NCBI GenBank assembly: GCA_930367215.1
Contig: OV884059.1
Location: forward strand, 16,516,945-16,580,944
Origin: Pollenia angustigena
Taxonomy: Eukaryota > Arthropoda > Insecta > Diptera > Polleniidae
Direction of reading: 5' to 3'
Length of the DNA stretch: 64,000 nt
Both the position numbers and the translations under genes were made by a program. Below, one piece after another: positions 31,801-38,574 of the stretch (its first letter is position 1; each line of letters begins with the position of its first letter). The notes beneath the pieces were generated by a model. That model was not told where the DNA came from, did no database searches, and saw only the letters and a list, made by a program, of their open reading frames with translations.

Positions 31801-33970
31801 AAAAGTGTGACACTTTTGAAAATGTCACAATGTCCGTGGGCATTAAGACACTTTGCAAATGGACATTATGTCATTTTTAAAAATGTCATAAGGTCCATAA
31901 TTACTAAAGACGTTAAATACAAAAAAAGATCTACACACACGCAGAGAAAAACATGTTTTATTATGGTCACAACCAACAAAACTATTTTTAAAGAAACTTA
32001 TTTAACCATAATATGGTTGTCGGTGACAATGATTTGGTTAAATTAAACATAATATGGTTAAAAAAATTTAAAAAATGGTTTTGTTGTTTTTTTCTGGGTG
32101 CATATATTAAATATATAAAAGAAACACTTTTGGGCCCAAGGATTTTCTCCCCTATGGTGTAACAACATAAAGAAAAAAATACTTGTGCCCGCCCAAAGGC
32201 CGTCTGTGCAGAAAAGCTTTAGTTAGCGAAGCCGGTGTTTGTTATACCAGAAAGGAGAAAATCCTTAAGCCCGGCCGAAGGCCGGCTGTGCAGAGAAGCT
32301 TTAGTTAGCGAAGCCGGTCTTTGTTATACCAAGCTTCTCTGCACAGCCGGCCTTCGGCCGGGCGCAAGGATTTTCTCCTTTCTGCTATAACAAACACCGT
32401 CTTTGCTAACTAAAGCTTCCCTGCATAGCCGGCCTTTGGGCGGGCGCAAGTATTTTTTTGTTTATGGTATAACAAGTACCGGTTTCGCTAAGTATAGCTT
32501 CTAAAATCTGCCTTGTTTCCGAACGAAGGCCGATTTCGCAGAGAAGCTTTAGTTAGCGAAGCCAGTATTTGTTATACCATAAAGGAGAAAATCCTTTATC
32601 TTGGCTATACAGAGAAGCTTTAGTTAGAGAAGCCGGTGTTTGGTATACCAGAAAGCAAAAATCCTTGCGCCCGGCCAAAGGCCGGCTGTGCAGAGAAGCT
32701 TTAGTTAGCGAAGCCGGTACTTGTTTTATCAAAGAGGAGAAAATCCTTGCGCCCGGTCGAAGGCCGGCTATACTTTCGAGTTTGTAAGCATGTTGTGGAC
32801 ATTATGACACTGCTCTGATGGACATTATGACACTGGACGTTATGACATGCCACCATTTTGAATTGTATTTGTTGCTTTCGTTGGTCGATATGTCAAAAAC
32901 AAAAGCTACTTTTGGCATTTCTCTCTCTAAGTAAGAAACAAACTGTATTTTCAACGCCACCTGAAAAAGAAATTCGCATTGTCTTCTACTATAACTTGTA
33001 TAATATATGGACTTTTAAGGTTTTGAATTATTGCATCTTTTTTAAGGGCAGATCAAGCCTTGAGTTCAAGGAAGTAAAGAAAAAAATATAAAGATGCGAT
33101 AGACAAATCGCATATAAGAGTTCCAATCACTTGATTTGCTACAATTTTCTTTCGCATTGCAATAGAGAGTAGCCTCCCAGCACTATTTTAATCAAATAAC
33201 AAAATTAATTCTTCTTTTCTGTCTCGCAAAACGCTTTATAAATTCGTTTAATTAAATGTGTATGCCTTGTGAATGTAGAAAAAGGCTAATCCAGCTAAAA
33301 GGGGCCTTTGACATTATTGGATTCTGAGATTGGAAAAGGATATTTTTTGCAGTGGCAACACTAACTGGTAGTCTATTAATAATGCACAATAAAAATGTAT
33401 ATTGGGAATATCCTGCCATTTTTTCATCTACAAACGATATTCGCTAGTTAGTTAGTTAGTGGAGAGTTATTTGCAAGTTGTGTTCAACAGCCTCAATGCC
33501 TTTATTCGTATAATTCTAAACGACTTTAGCAACAAAAACATTTAAATAAACTTGGAACGTCCGGAGGTAGTCGGCCATTGTTGGTCGTATGGATTATAAT
33601 CACCCTTATCGTGGTTGGCGAATTAAAAAAAGCCTGCGACTGTTTGGTAATAGATTAAAGGATATAACTTCACGTTCTCTTTCATCTATTTCCAATCAGT
33701 CACAGGCGTATTTTAAATTCGCCAACCACAAAAAAGGAGAATAATTTAAATAATTGCAGTGCTAACACATTTTAAATAAATTCGAAAGTTTCTCGTTTAC
33801 TTAAGGTGTCGGCTGAAGGCTGTTTCCAATTAGTATTTAAATTTGGTATATTTAATTTTTTTACAGGTTGTCAATGTCCCTGTGGCGAAGAGATTTCTCC
33901 AGCATTTTATTTAATACCTTCCAAAGTGGAACTCTCAAAAGCTGTACAAAATGTGCAAACTACTTTGTAG
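4884..33970 (+). CDS. MKP-4: MKP-4 / DUSP12-type dual-specificity phosphatase, six exons
   Basis: Protein tyrosine/serine-threonine phosphatase with a C-terminal zinc-binding region (DUSP12 type). Exons: 4884-5025, 5120-5251, 28286-28385, 28457-28692, 28755-29198, 33867-33970. Every intron is GT-AG and the phases join to a 385-residue protein. Seen: LYLGNLTAAT at the exon 1/2 join; D94-M-P96 as probable general-acid loop; signature H124-C125-YFGVS-R131-S (HCX5R), with the C125 codon split by intron 3; zinc-ligand candidates C233/C236, H245/H249, C337/C340 and C353/C355/C357 in the family-typical CPCG segment near the end. An in-frame GTG upstream at 4854 is not a eukaryotic start; ATG 4884 is chosen. 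In flies MKP-4 is reported to act on JNK; that is family knowledge. Introns 2 and 5 are greatly enlarged by transposons, but no exon is damaged. Confidence 0.93.
5368..5490. mobile_element. Small MITE inside the left palindrome arm
   Basis: Ends CAGGCACAACTCAAA and TTTGAGTTGTGCCTG are inverted repeats. The corresponding place in the right arm (about 6880) lacks the insert. The bases next to the ends (ATAATAAA / TTTATGAT) are inverted rather than directly repeated, so no target duplication is assigned. Confidence 0.6.
5566..6236. mobile_element. pogo/Tigger-like non-autonomous element, TA duplication
   Basis: Ends CAGCCAAAGCCCGGTATAAC and ATATCGAGCTTTGCCTG are inverted repeats flanked by TA (5564-5565 and 6237-6238). 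The right arm of the host palindrome keeps the uninterrupted site with a single TA (near 6808-6815), confirming the insertion. Subterminal ATTCGTTATA-type repeats are present. No intact transposase. Confidence 0.82.
7266..7391. mobile_element. Short MITE
   Basis: Inverted ends ACTAACGGCCGATTTCACCA and TGGTGAAATTGACCGTTAGT around an AT-rich core of about 85 bp. Target duplication not clear. Confidence 0.6.
7640..7760 (+). repeat. tRNA-like / possible SINE head
   Basis: A near-consensus RNA polymerase III B box, GGTTCGATTCC, lies at 7717-7727 in a GC-richer patch, with an A-box-like TAGTGCCGCGG about 50 bases upstream. A cloverleaf with a good acceptor stem is not apparent, so a tRNA-derived SINE or tRNA relic is likelier than a functional tRNA gene. 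Confidence 0.3.
8174..8500 (-). pseudogene. Tc1-like transposase C-terminal relic
   Basis: Minus-strand translation reads QQDNDPKHIALSLKEWLL, then a degenerate NPDLIPTELIWDVIKRQL, matching the second aspartate (DNDPKH) and the third acidic (normally NPIE..WD) regions of Tc1-family DDE transposases. The N-terminal half is missing. Tc1-type end-like stretches ACAAAAGTTTAAATAC (about 8091) and CTAAAGTTTAAATGCAC (about 7921) lie downstream. Inactive. Confidence 0.75.
9023..9767 (-). mobile_element. 5'-truncated LINE 3' end, ATACTACTA duplication
   Basis: Minus-strand 3' terminal piece of a LINE related to the large element at 40-48 kb: the block about 9205-9365 aligns with that element's Cys/His tail after RNase H (40230-40380). 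Its 3' tail is an AACCTA-like repeat. Target duplication ATACTACTA at 9014-9022 and 9768-9776. Reading frame broken. Confidence 0.8.
10442..11299. mobile_element. hAT-like non-autonomous element
   Basis: Ends CAGTGATGG and CAACACTG; subterminal repeats of AGTGCCAAAAT type occur at both ends in opposite orientation. Flanks ACACACAT (10434-10441) and ATACACAT (11300-11307) fit an 8-bp target duplication with one mismatch. A run of about 16 G and a dispersed fly repeat lie inside. No transposase. Confidence 0.62.
11417..12075. repeat. Dispersed fly repeat with internal duplications
   Basis: Starts near ACCCACACCACAATTGTGG and ends near GACCGACTATACTTTCTTAC. It contains TTTCTGAGTCGAACTAACGA and a GTCCGTCC-like core also seen at 18716-18985 and, on the other strand, at 30335-30622. 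A block of about 105 bp (ACCGATTTTAATGAAATTTA) is repeated three times. Class unknown. Confidence 0.6.
12076..12971. other. Non-coding intron sequence
   Basis: AT-rich, with no recognisable gene, transposon terminus or RNA. Confidence 0.4.
13251..14290 (-). mobile_element. 5'-truncated Helitron with 3' CTAG end
   Basis: On the minus strand the element ends in CTAG followed by T (13250), the canonical Helitron 3' boundary. A short palindrome, GACGA(N8)TCGTC, lies just upstream of the end. The body carries the helicase relic described separately. The 5' TC end is missing. Confidence 0.75.
13363..14285 (-). pseudogene. Helitron PIF1-like helicase C-terminal relic
   Basis: Minus-strand pieces read in order LLSGDFRQTLSVIPKSSAAD, LWRHVQKFQLTTNMRVALQN, the 13742-14161 and 13532-13741 segments, then HGQLYVACSRVGKPSSLFVF with a stop at 13363-13365. 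These match the PIF1-type helicase domain of Helitron Rep/Hel proteins. At least two frameshifts separate the pieces, and the Rep domain and N-terminal helicase are absent. Confidence 0.82.
14890..15250. repeat. Diverged copy of the 21242-21635 mariner-like MITE
   Basis: Shares AAAGCTTATAGGGT, then TTTTCGGAA-AGGTTTAGAGGT and further downstream blocks in the same order as 21242-21635. Ends are degraded. Confidence 0.55.
15664..15942. mobile_element. MITE with CACTGAAAAA ends
   Basis: Inverted ends of about 60 bp: CACTGAAAAA..CTTCACAGATCCAATGAAAT at the left, reverse complement at the right ending TTTTTTCAGTG. AT-rich core with further small inverted repeats; target duplication unclear. Confidence 0.75.
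16008..16532. mobile_element. MITE with GGGTGTGTGTGAAACGG ends
   Basis: GGGTGTGTGTGAAACGGTAG at the left is the reverse complement of CTACCGTTTCACACACACCC at the right, and the match continues through GCAAAGT. About 525 bp, non-coding. Confidence 0.78.
16590..16810 (-). pseudogene. Tc1-like transposase relic
   Basis: The minus strand reads LRVQNIRVLDWPPYSPEFNI, the W-P-x-x-SP-(D/E)-x-NP region around the third catalytic residue of Tc1 transposases, followed by a decayed tail with stops. No termini assigned. Confidence 0.68.
16811..18144. other. Non-coding intron sequence
   Basis: AT-rich. A CCCGGAAATTCCCG-type patch at about 17700-17780 may be old hAT-like debris; nothing else is recognised. 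Confidence 0.35.
18153..19366 (+). mobile_element. hAT element remnant, 8-bp duplication GTACACAG
   Basis: Ends CAGTGTTGCCA and TGGCAACACTG, with many TTTAGCCATTTTT subterminal repeats. Exact 8-bp target duplication GTACACAG at 18145-18152 and 19367-19374. At about 18548-18650 the plus strand encodes a relic of the hAT dimerisation domain, LSLPWSNAEVERVFSKVNIV. A dispersed fly repeat (18716-18985) is inserted behind it. Inactive. Confidence 0.88.
18716..18985. repeat. Dispersed fly repeat nested in the hAT element
   Basis: Shares TCAGAATCACTTTCTGAGTC, CTGGCTGTCCATGTAA and CTTGTGCGCAAAGTACAGG blocks with 11417-12075 in the same order, but is shorter. Confidence 0.65.
19547..19718. mobile_element. 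MITE with GTCTACAACTGACATGA ends
   Basis: GTCTACAACTGACATGA at the left and TCATGTCAGTTGTAGAC at the right are exact inverted repeats, with further TGTTATAACATGA palindromes inside. Confidence 0.72.
20471..20814. mobile_element. Long-inverted-repeat MITE, arms about 165 bp
   Basis: CGAAATTTTCTCCGTTTTTG at the left and its complement at the right. The arms match through GAAACTTTTCGATTGAAATG and AAAAATACCAT to a short centre near 20640. Coding-looking peptides on both strands are mirror copies of this repeat. Confidence 0.8.
20911..20970 (+). repeat. 60-bp block shared with 33121-33181
   Basis: The block from ACCAATCGCTAGATTTGCTA to AATAGAGAGTAGCC recurs in the same orientation at 33121-33181 with few differences. 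Class unknown. Confidence 0.6.
21242..21635. mobile_element. Mariner-like MITE, TA duplication
   Basis: Ends GGGTGTCCCAAAAT and ATTTTGGGACACCC with TA on both sides (21240-21241, 21636-21637). No transposase reading frame. Confidence 0.82.
22204..22668 (-). mobile_element. Complete non-autonomous Helitron, A|TC...CTAG|T
   Basis: On the minus strand it starts TCTATATAATAAAA after an A and ends GGCGGCCAGCTAG before a T: the full Helitron signature. The body repeats GTGGGCGTAAAAGT and GGACCATGG..ATTTTAAAGAAA segments. No ORF. Confidence 0.83.
22718..22854. mobile_element. MITE with 40-bp ends starting GGCCTGTTCGTCG
   Basis: GGCCTGTTCGTCGATAGCGA at the left and its complement at the right, with the match continuing through ATGAAGACTTCGTTCGCTTAA. 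137 bp in total; target duplication uncertain. Confidence 0.8.
23032..23231. mobile_element. MITE with GAAAGCAAAAACAAAGTC inverted repeats
   Basis: TACATTGAAAGCAAAAACAA and its complement flank a core with GTAATTTTGTTGTTGCTTTC inverted repeats. Its right half recurs at about 63485-63610. Confidence 0.65.
23580..23700 (+). repeat. Truncated snap-back repeat, uninterrupted site for the LINE target
   Basis: Carries TTGATAAAAACACTGAAATT, then GCGCATTTCACTGGTTGC, then TTAGGCCAGATCGTCAG. Read in reverse this is the intact sequence that the LINE at 39967-48279 interrupts. Confidence 0.72.
23746..23926. mobile_element. MITE with GGCTCAGT...ACTGAGCC ends
   Basis: GGCTCAGTCAGCCGGGAGTA and TACTCCCGGCTAACTGAGCC are inverted repeats, bordered by TTAA at the left and TTTAA at the right. 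Related to 30133-30315. Confidence 0.75.
24505..24640 (-). mobile_element. Helitron 3' end fragment
   Basis: Minus strand ends ...GGACCGGGTCAGCTAG followed by T; closely similar to the 3' end at 25350. The 5' side is cut off near the inverted repeat at 24654. Confidence 0.68.
24654..24870. mobile_element. Long-inverted-repeat MITE
   Basis: CATATCGTTACTTTAATATA and its complement, with arms matching for about 70 bp through TTTTCCTTACTTTACAGGAG. 217 bp. Confidence 0.78.
25350..25929 (-). mobile_element. Non-autonomous Helitron, TC...CTAG
   Basis: Minus strand begins TCTATATATATAAAATTGG and ends GGGTCAGCTAG followed by T. The body is the same family as 22204-22668 plus a 5' section with CGGCTGGGCCGATTTTGATG. 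The base before the 5' TC is T rather than A, so the left junction may be rearranged. Confidence 0.75.
25948..26180 (-). pseudogene. Helitron helicase C-terminal relic
   Basis: Minus strand reads FKRHQFPLRLAFAITISKAQ, then GQLYVACSRVGTPKNLYVF, the conserved C-terminal motifs of the Helitron PIF1-type helicase. The peptide is missing several residues before GQLYVA and everything upstream. Confidence 0.8.
26515..26834. mobile_element. MITE with TTAA target duplication
   Basis: GCAGCCCATACACTTGC at the left and GCAAGTGTATGAGCCGC at the right are inverted repeats, with TTAA at 26511-26514 and 26835-26838. The core has palindromic ATATTATTG-like stretches. Confidence 0.75.
27177..27404. mobile_element. 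GGGCATGTTCTAGAA family MITE
   Basis: GGGCATGTTCTAGAAATTGA at the left and TCTAGAACATGCC at the right, with long imperfect arms. Relatives at 35255-36463 (split), 52001-52209 and 52555-52785. Confidence 0.78.
27571..28285. other. 3' end of MKP-4 intron 2
   Basis: AT-rich. Several degenerate TTCGGATTATTT / AATCCGTACTT repeats lie at 27830-28060, possibly old inverted-repeat debris. Otherwise nothing is seen before the acceptor. Confidence 0.4.
28386..28456 (+). other. 71-nt intron splitting the catalytic Cys codon of MKP-4
   Basis: Exon 3 ends CAC TG and exon 4 begins with C, so the TGC codon of the HCX5R nucleophile is assembled only after splicing. Donor GTATGT, acceptor TTACAG. Confidence 0.92.
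29366..29791. mobile_element. PIF/Harbinger-like MITE, TAA duplication
   Basis: GCCCTGTTTTCA at the left and TGAAAACGGGC at the right, arms about 55 bp including GGTAGGATTTTATCGGCCGT. TAA at 29363-29365 and 29792-29794. Another MITE is nested at 29441-29649. Confidence 0.75.
29441..29649. mobile_element. MITE nested in the Harbinger-like MITE
   Basis: Inverted arms with TTTTTCGATTCGAAAG and ACTGAACGAATCGAAATTA. Same family as 38762-39000. Confidence 0.68.
29896..30022. repeat. Near-perfect 127-bp hairpin
   Basis: GTTTATAGAACACGAGCGCC and its complement. The arms of about 63 bp differ by a single-base indel near the TTTCGAAA centre. No coding sequence and no clear target duplication. Confidence 0.88.
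30133..30315. mobile_element. MITE related to 23746-23926
   Basis: GGCTCAGTTAGTCTTTACTT at the left and an imperfect complement ending ATGCTGCC at the right, with TTAA before and TTTA after. The CAGAACAGAAACAGAAAG arm matches CTTTCTTTTCTGTT. Confidence 0.68.
30335..30622. repeat. Dispersed fly repeat, reverse orientation
   Basis: Contains GGACAGACAGACGGACATGG, GGACCCAGAATATATATATA and ends in an ACTAATTGTGGTAGAGGGTA-like stretch; the reverse complement resembles 11417-12075 at its left end. Confidence 0.55.
31130..32790. repeat. Array of about 80-bp units in both orientations
   Basis: Units carry AAAATCCTTGCGCCCGGCCG, GAAGGCCGGCTATGCAGAG, AGCTTTAGTTAGCGAAGCCG and GTTTGTTATACCA in fixed order, on either strand. 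At least a dozen full or partial units were counted by eye. They contrast with the AT-rich surroundings. Confidence 0.82.
31937..32101. mobile_element. MITE inside the foldback element
   Basis: CACACGCAGAGAAAAACA at the left and TTTTTTTCTGGGTGCA at the right, with repeated AACCATAATATGGTT palindromes inside. Confidence 0.55.
33121..33181 (+). repeat. 60-bp block shared with 20911-20970
   Basis: Same TTGATTTGCTACAATTTTCT and CAATAGAGAGTAGCC sequence as 20911-20970, same orientation. Confidence 0.6.
33596..33745. mobile_element. MITE with CACCCTTATCGTGGTTGGCG ends
   Basis: Inverted arms TGGTTGGCGAATT / AATTCGCCAACCA and GCCTGCGACTGTTTGGTAAT. Same family as 53619-53742. Confidence 0.68.
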
Positions 33971-34404
33971 ATTAACGAAAAAATTTATTTATTTATTGTT
34001 GGGTTTGACTAAAAGTTATTCATACTTACTAATTGTAATATTTATTTATTATTTATTTAATAACTATTTTAATTGCATTTTACTAGTTTAACTAAATTAA
34101 ATCCTAAAATTATGTAATTCATTGTTATTAATTTAAAAATTATTCTTTAAGATTCATATATATTTGAGTTTCATTATGACTTTGCTTCGAGGAGCAGAAA
34201 TGACTTAATATTTTTGTAGGCGAAGGGTGTAGAAAGGGTTATTCACTGCACACCCACCTTTCTACTACACCCTACGCCTAAAAAGCTGAACGTTATGCCT
34301 GCTTCTCCAGGCAAAAACTATTTAAGGGAAAAATCAATCAAACAAAAATATTATTTAGAATTATAAAAATGTATAGTTTTAAAAGATTTTGTTAGTTAGT
34401 TGTT

Positions 34405-34765
34405 AGTTAATGCCCAATTTTTATTCTTGATAAAAACACTGAAATTTATTGTTGATGGATTACTAAGGCCAGATCGTTAGGAAACTTCATCCAAAGATTT
34501 TAGAAAAACTAAAGATATTTAACCAAATAAAACTGTTAGCGTACAAGAATTGTAAGCAACAGTTCTACTTGTAACAATATCAAAATTTAAACAAAAACAT
34601 CAACAATAAACAGTGAGTTTATCTCTTCCTACATTCCACACTACAATTGATTGGAATTCTGTCTGACGATCTCGCCTAAGCAACCAGTGAAATGCGCATA
34701 GGAATAGCTTATCCCATCAACAATAAATTTCAGTGATTTTATCAAGAATAAAAAATTAGGAATTA
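34405..34765. repeat. Full snap-back repeat (host family of the LINE insertion)
   Basis: TTTTTATTCTTGATAAAAAC and CACTGAAATTTATTGTTGAT at the left match the reverse complement at the right. The right arm contains CTGACGATCTCGCCTAAGCA, the sequence into which the LINE inserted in another copy. Confidence 0.72.
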
Positions 34766-35767
34766 AGCACGACTTTGTTTTACTCTTTTTCGAAAATAGT
34801 ATAATTTTTAATTATGTTTTTATGTTGTAATGTAAATTTGTAAGCAAATGTATTTATATTTAAAGTATATATTTATGCAATCAATGCTTCCATTTTTCGT
34901 AGTTTCTTGAAAATAATATTAGTTAAATTTTTTGTTTTCAAAAACCGTTAGCTAGTTAAGCATTCAAACTTGCTACGTCAGAGTCAAAACTAGTATTATT
35001 TGAATTTATATAAAATAAGTAAAGAAACTTAAAAAAAGTGACTCTGTTGTAGTTTAAATTTATAAAGCTTAATTCACAATGAGAGAATAAAAATAAGATT
35101 CACACACAAGAAATGTACATTTACCCAAAATATTTATCAAAAAACAATACAGTCGGTTTTGTTTGAAGTGTCGTCGTAGTCGAAAACCAGTCGTTTTTGA
35201 AAATTGGTATTATGATTGTCGTAAACGACATAAATACGAGAAACTTTCAATCGAGCATGTTCTAGAAATCAAAAAGAAATGGTTTTAAAATCGAACAAAT
35301 TTCAAACATGCCTGCAAGTAATCGCAAAAAATATTTATTTTTTTATACATAAAGGGTGTTTTTTTTTTTAGAGTGTCATAACTTTGAGTTTGCATCACTG
35401 CTTTATTTCAGCGCCCATTTAACAGCTGATAGTAGCTTTTTGTCGACTTACACCAGAGCAACGCGTGCAAATTGTTGAAATTTTTAATCAAAATAATTCG
35501 GCGAATGGGCTAAAGCATAAATTGATTTTGAATTTCGATTAAAAATTTTACTTTCCGATGAAGCCCATTTCTGAATGAATGGGTACGTAAATAAGGCAGA
35601 ATTGTCGCATTGGGAGTGAGGAGAATCCATAAGCTTTTGTCGAAACAACATTACATCCACAGAAAATTACTGTTAGGTGCGTTTTATGATCTGGCGGATT
35701 CATTGGCCCATATGTCTTCAAAAATGATGATGGTCAGAATGCGAAAAGTTGTTGAAAATTGGTGTTC

Positions 35768-36059
35768 CAGGGAGGTTACTGGGTATTTCGATTCGGAAGA
35801 AATAATTTATGTACGTGTTCGAACAATTTGTACTGTGTATTACGATTTTCGCAATCGATCGAAACAATGACAGAGGTTGTATTTTTTTAAAAATGTAGAA
35901 TTTGATTTGACTGTTAAGAAAAGGATTTTTTGTTTTCAATAAAGTATAAAAATCGTCCGCTTATTCGAAACAACTATTACGAAAATCGTAATACACAGTA
36001 CAAATTGGTCGAATCCGTAAATGATTCCTTTCGAATCGAAATACGCGGTAACCCCCCAG
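35768..36059. mobile_element. GTTACCGCGTATTTCGATTC family MITE inside the mariner
   Basis: Inverted ends GGTTACTGGGTATTTCGATT and AATCGAAATACGCGGTAACC, plus internal ATTACGATTTTCG pairs. The same family occurs three times in the LINE (43228, 44934, 46658). Confidence 0.82.
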
Positions 36060-36125
36060 ATTGCGCCTCTTATTTAAACATTAATTTCATAAAATTTTCT
36101 TCCCAACAAAGCCCGTTTAATTAAT

Positions 36126-36252
36126 CAGCCCAATTATGAATAAAAATTCCCCGGGCGTTTTCTCCCTTTTCCCATTTTTACAATTGAATTTACATAGGAA
36201 AAATGGGAGAAGGGAGAAAACTCCCGGGGAATTTTTATTCATAACTGGGCTG
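36126..36252. mobile_element. CAGCCCAATTATGAA family MITE, copy 1
   Basis: CAGCCCAATTATGAATAAAA at the left and its near-complement ending AACTGGGCTG at the right, arms about 55 bp with TTCTCCCTTTTCCC. Copy 2 is at 38445-38574. Confidence 0.82.
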
Positions 36253-36463
36253 AATATTAAAAATATATTTCCTTGTTTTATTATGATTTAAAATTGTGTT
36301 ACTCTATAAAAAAAAAACCCTTTATACCATTCTCCAAGTACAAATTATCTTTACAAGAACAATTCTTAAAATCAAGAAAAAATACCGTCATTTTGTAACT
36401 AATTGAATTAAATATCTACATTCGATTTCAATTCCACTTCATTTCGATTTCTAGAAAATGCCT

Positions 36464-38444
36464 GTATGTGTTTTAAATTACCGTTGTCGAAAATTTAAAA
36501 TGATACCGAAAAATTTTCAAACGGCTACGAATTCGATCAAGACAACCCTTATAATAAGGCTGATTACAAAAGGTTTCGTTGTCGTAGTAGAAAACGAGTC
36601 GCTTTTAAAAATTGTTCTACGGCATAAATTGTGTAAACGGCACAAATAAAATAAAATGTTGCCGTAAACTTCAATTGAGGAGCTCCATAACAAAACGGAA
36701 CAATTCCACTTTTACAGTTTTTTGACACCGACAACAATAAGCTCTAAAATGTATTATTATAAAGTGATATTAATAAAAATTTCTCTTTCTATTTTTTTTT
36801 CTCTCAAACAAATTATTGTGTATTAAGTCTTAATAATTAAAATAAATACTATAAAAAAGAAAACCAAATTTTATTAAAATTAAATTTCGATAATCTCTAC
36901 ACTAATTGTTGGTACAAATAAACAAATATGTAAATAAATTGAGTGGATTTTTCAAATCTCACGATTTATTGAAAAATATGTACCATGGTACAATAAATTG
37001 GGTAACCCTAGTTCTACAACTAGTAAAACAAGGCAAAAACAACCTGTATTTTGTTGGTTGAAAAGCCTGATAGGTTGTCAAAATCAAGGCCTATTTAACA
37101 GGTCTGCTTACCTCCACAGCAATGCAACAACACAAAAAACAACAGGCATTTTGTTTGTGTAAAATTCCTTGCCGTTGTCAAAATCTTACTACTACATAGG
37201 GAAAACAAAAGGAAAAATGTGTTTTGTGTACATGTATGTATGTGTGACAACAAACCAAAAACGTTAACAAAAATATACATGTATAAGGAAAATCTAAACA
37301 ACTTTTGACATCGTTGAGGAATAAACAAAATAAACATATGGCTTCTTGTGCAGACCTATTGGATAGACCTTGGTCAAAATGTGTGTGTATTTCAAAGCAC
37401 CAATGAATACTCTCGTTTTTGTAAACAAACAAAGTTTTAAACCGATTGTGGCATAATGTAAGGTTCGTTAACAATATTCAGCTGGGCTACTGGGGTTACC
37501 TTATTAAGCGTACCATGATATGAAATACATCAAACACAAAATTTCATAAGTGAAATCTTACACATTTAAAAAAAAACAAAGTTTTTTGTAAATTTTATTG
37601 ACACACCATATTTGAAAATTTAACCTCTACTGTCCCAATAAAATTACTTTACAATTACAGTTTGTGGATAAAATGTAGAGTCCGATCAAATGTTCGAGTT
37701 CGGTGTCGGATTTCGGTAAAAAACTTTGCTCGGCATTCTGCAAAATGTTTCCCACACACTGCCTATTTCAATAAATGAGACAGAACTCTTTCTTTCGCAC
37801 ATTTAAAACACAATCTAAAAACTTTGTTTTTGTTCTCAAATGTACTTGTGCGATAAAAAGCGTTCTTTTGACATCGTGAAATTGGCAGCTAACCGCACTT
37901 TGTAAATCTTTGCTTGCACATGTACGGGTTTGCCGCAAAGTACATTTTTTTTTAACATGAAAGTAAAACAATTTATCAATGGTAATTTCGTTGTTTTAAA
38001 AACACCCAAAGAAATAAAAAATCGTTCAAATAAACAAAAAACAACGTACATACAGCAACAGAAAATATTGGAATATGGAATATGAGCAAATATGGTTTCT
38101 GATTTCTTAAAAATTAATTTTTTTAAAGTTTTATAAGTATTGTTGTGCTCTAAACGCCACTTTTTGGCGATTGCAGCAAATTGCTTATACAAAATAGATT
38201 TCCCTCTTGCTTTGCTCTCCAATGATGTAAGAAAAAAAGTAGCTAAAGCGAAAACAAAATAAAATGACAACTAAATACACAGCAGTAAGTAAACGTATGC
38301 AGCACAAAAAGCTACTTTTTACAAATAAATAAAGAAAAGTGGCTTTTGCGGCACATAACCATAATTTTCGCTTTCAATAAAATATTAACTTCTAACTTAA
38401 TAAATACAAAAAACTCGATCGGATATATTTTTAGAAAACTTCAT
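36464..38444. other. AT-rich intergenic sequence
   Basis: No conserved gene is seen. A stretch at about 36575-36620 resembles 35170-35215 in direct orientation. The short ATG reading frame at 38262-38282 is followed by GTAAGT, which is weak evidence for a first coding exon. Confidence 0.35.
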
Positions 38445-38574
38445 CAGCCCAATTATGAAAGAACAAAAATCCCTGGAAGTTTTCTCCCTTCTCCCATTTT
38501 TTCTATGTTAATCCAATTGTAAAAATGGGAAAAAGGGAAAACCTCCCGGGGAATTTGTATTAATAATTGGGCTG
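38445..38574. mobile_element. CAGCCCAATTATGAA family MITE, copy 2
   Basis: CAGCCCAATTATGAAAGAAC at the left and TAATAATTGGGCTG at the right; internal arms TTCTCCCTTCTCCCATTTTT match the complement. Confidence 0.78.

Larger units (their letters stand above)
30932..32854. mobile_element. Foldback element made of inverted GC-rich repeats
   Basis: Termini GGTGGCATGCCATAACGTCC and GGACGTTATGACATGCCACC, with exact 8-bp target duplication ATTTTGAA at 30924-30931 and 32855-32862. Next to each end lie many copies of TGGACATTATGTC-type units in both orientations. The centre is an array of about 80-bp units containing GCTTTAGTTAGCGAAGCCGG and GGCCGAAGGCCGG, some direct and some inverted. A MITE lies at 31937-32101. 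No protein-coding gene is recognised. The 8-bp duplication is hAT-like but the termini are not typical. Confidence 0.82.
29199..33866 (+). other. MKP-4 intron 5 (4,668 bp) with MITEs and a foldback element
   Basis: Donor GTAAGT after AATG, acceptor TTACAG before GTTGTCAATG; the phase-1 join gives ...WINGCQCPCG, continuous with the family's zinc region. It contains the elements at 29366-29791, 29896-30022, 30133-30315, 30335-30622, 30932-32854 and 33596-33745. Confidence 0.88.
35352..36322 (+). mobile_element. Degenerate mariner-family element, TA duplication
   Basis: Ends AAGGGTGTTTTTTTTTTTAG and ATAAAAAAAAAACCCTT with TA at 35350-35351 and 36323-36324. It holds plus-strand transposase relics: PEQRVQIVEIFNQNNSANGL (about 35452), KILLSDEAHF.MNGYVNK (about 35545) and FIGPYVFKNDDGQNAK (about 35700). 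Two MITEs are inserted (35768-36059 and 36126-36252). Inactive. Confidence 0.78.
35255..36463. mobile_element. GGGCATGTTCTAGAA family MITE split by a mariner
   Basis: The left half (35255-35349) and right half (36325-36463) together align along the reverse complement of the intact copy at 27177-27404. The mariner at 35352-36322 sits between them. Confidence 0.7.

Noticed and set aside
31130..32790. CRISPR-like regular repeats
   Set aside because: Units occur in both orientations, adjoin without unique spacers of constant length, lack Cas genes and lie in a fly intron with transposon ends.
36458..36649. 63-codon frame MPVCVLNYRC...
   Set aside because: Its start lies in the end of a MITE, and the rest resembles a direct repeat of 35170-35215 without coding signs.
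38262..38282. First coding exon MTTKYTA joined to 48473
   Set aside because: The phase does not match the open frame at 48473, and seven codons are too little evidence.
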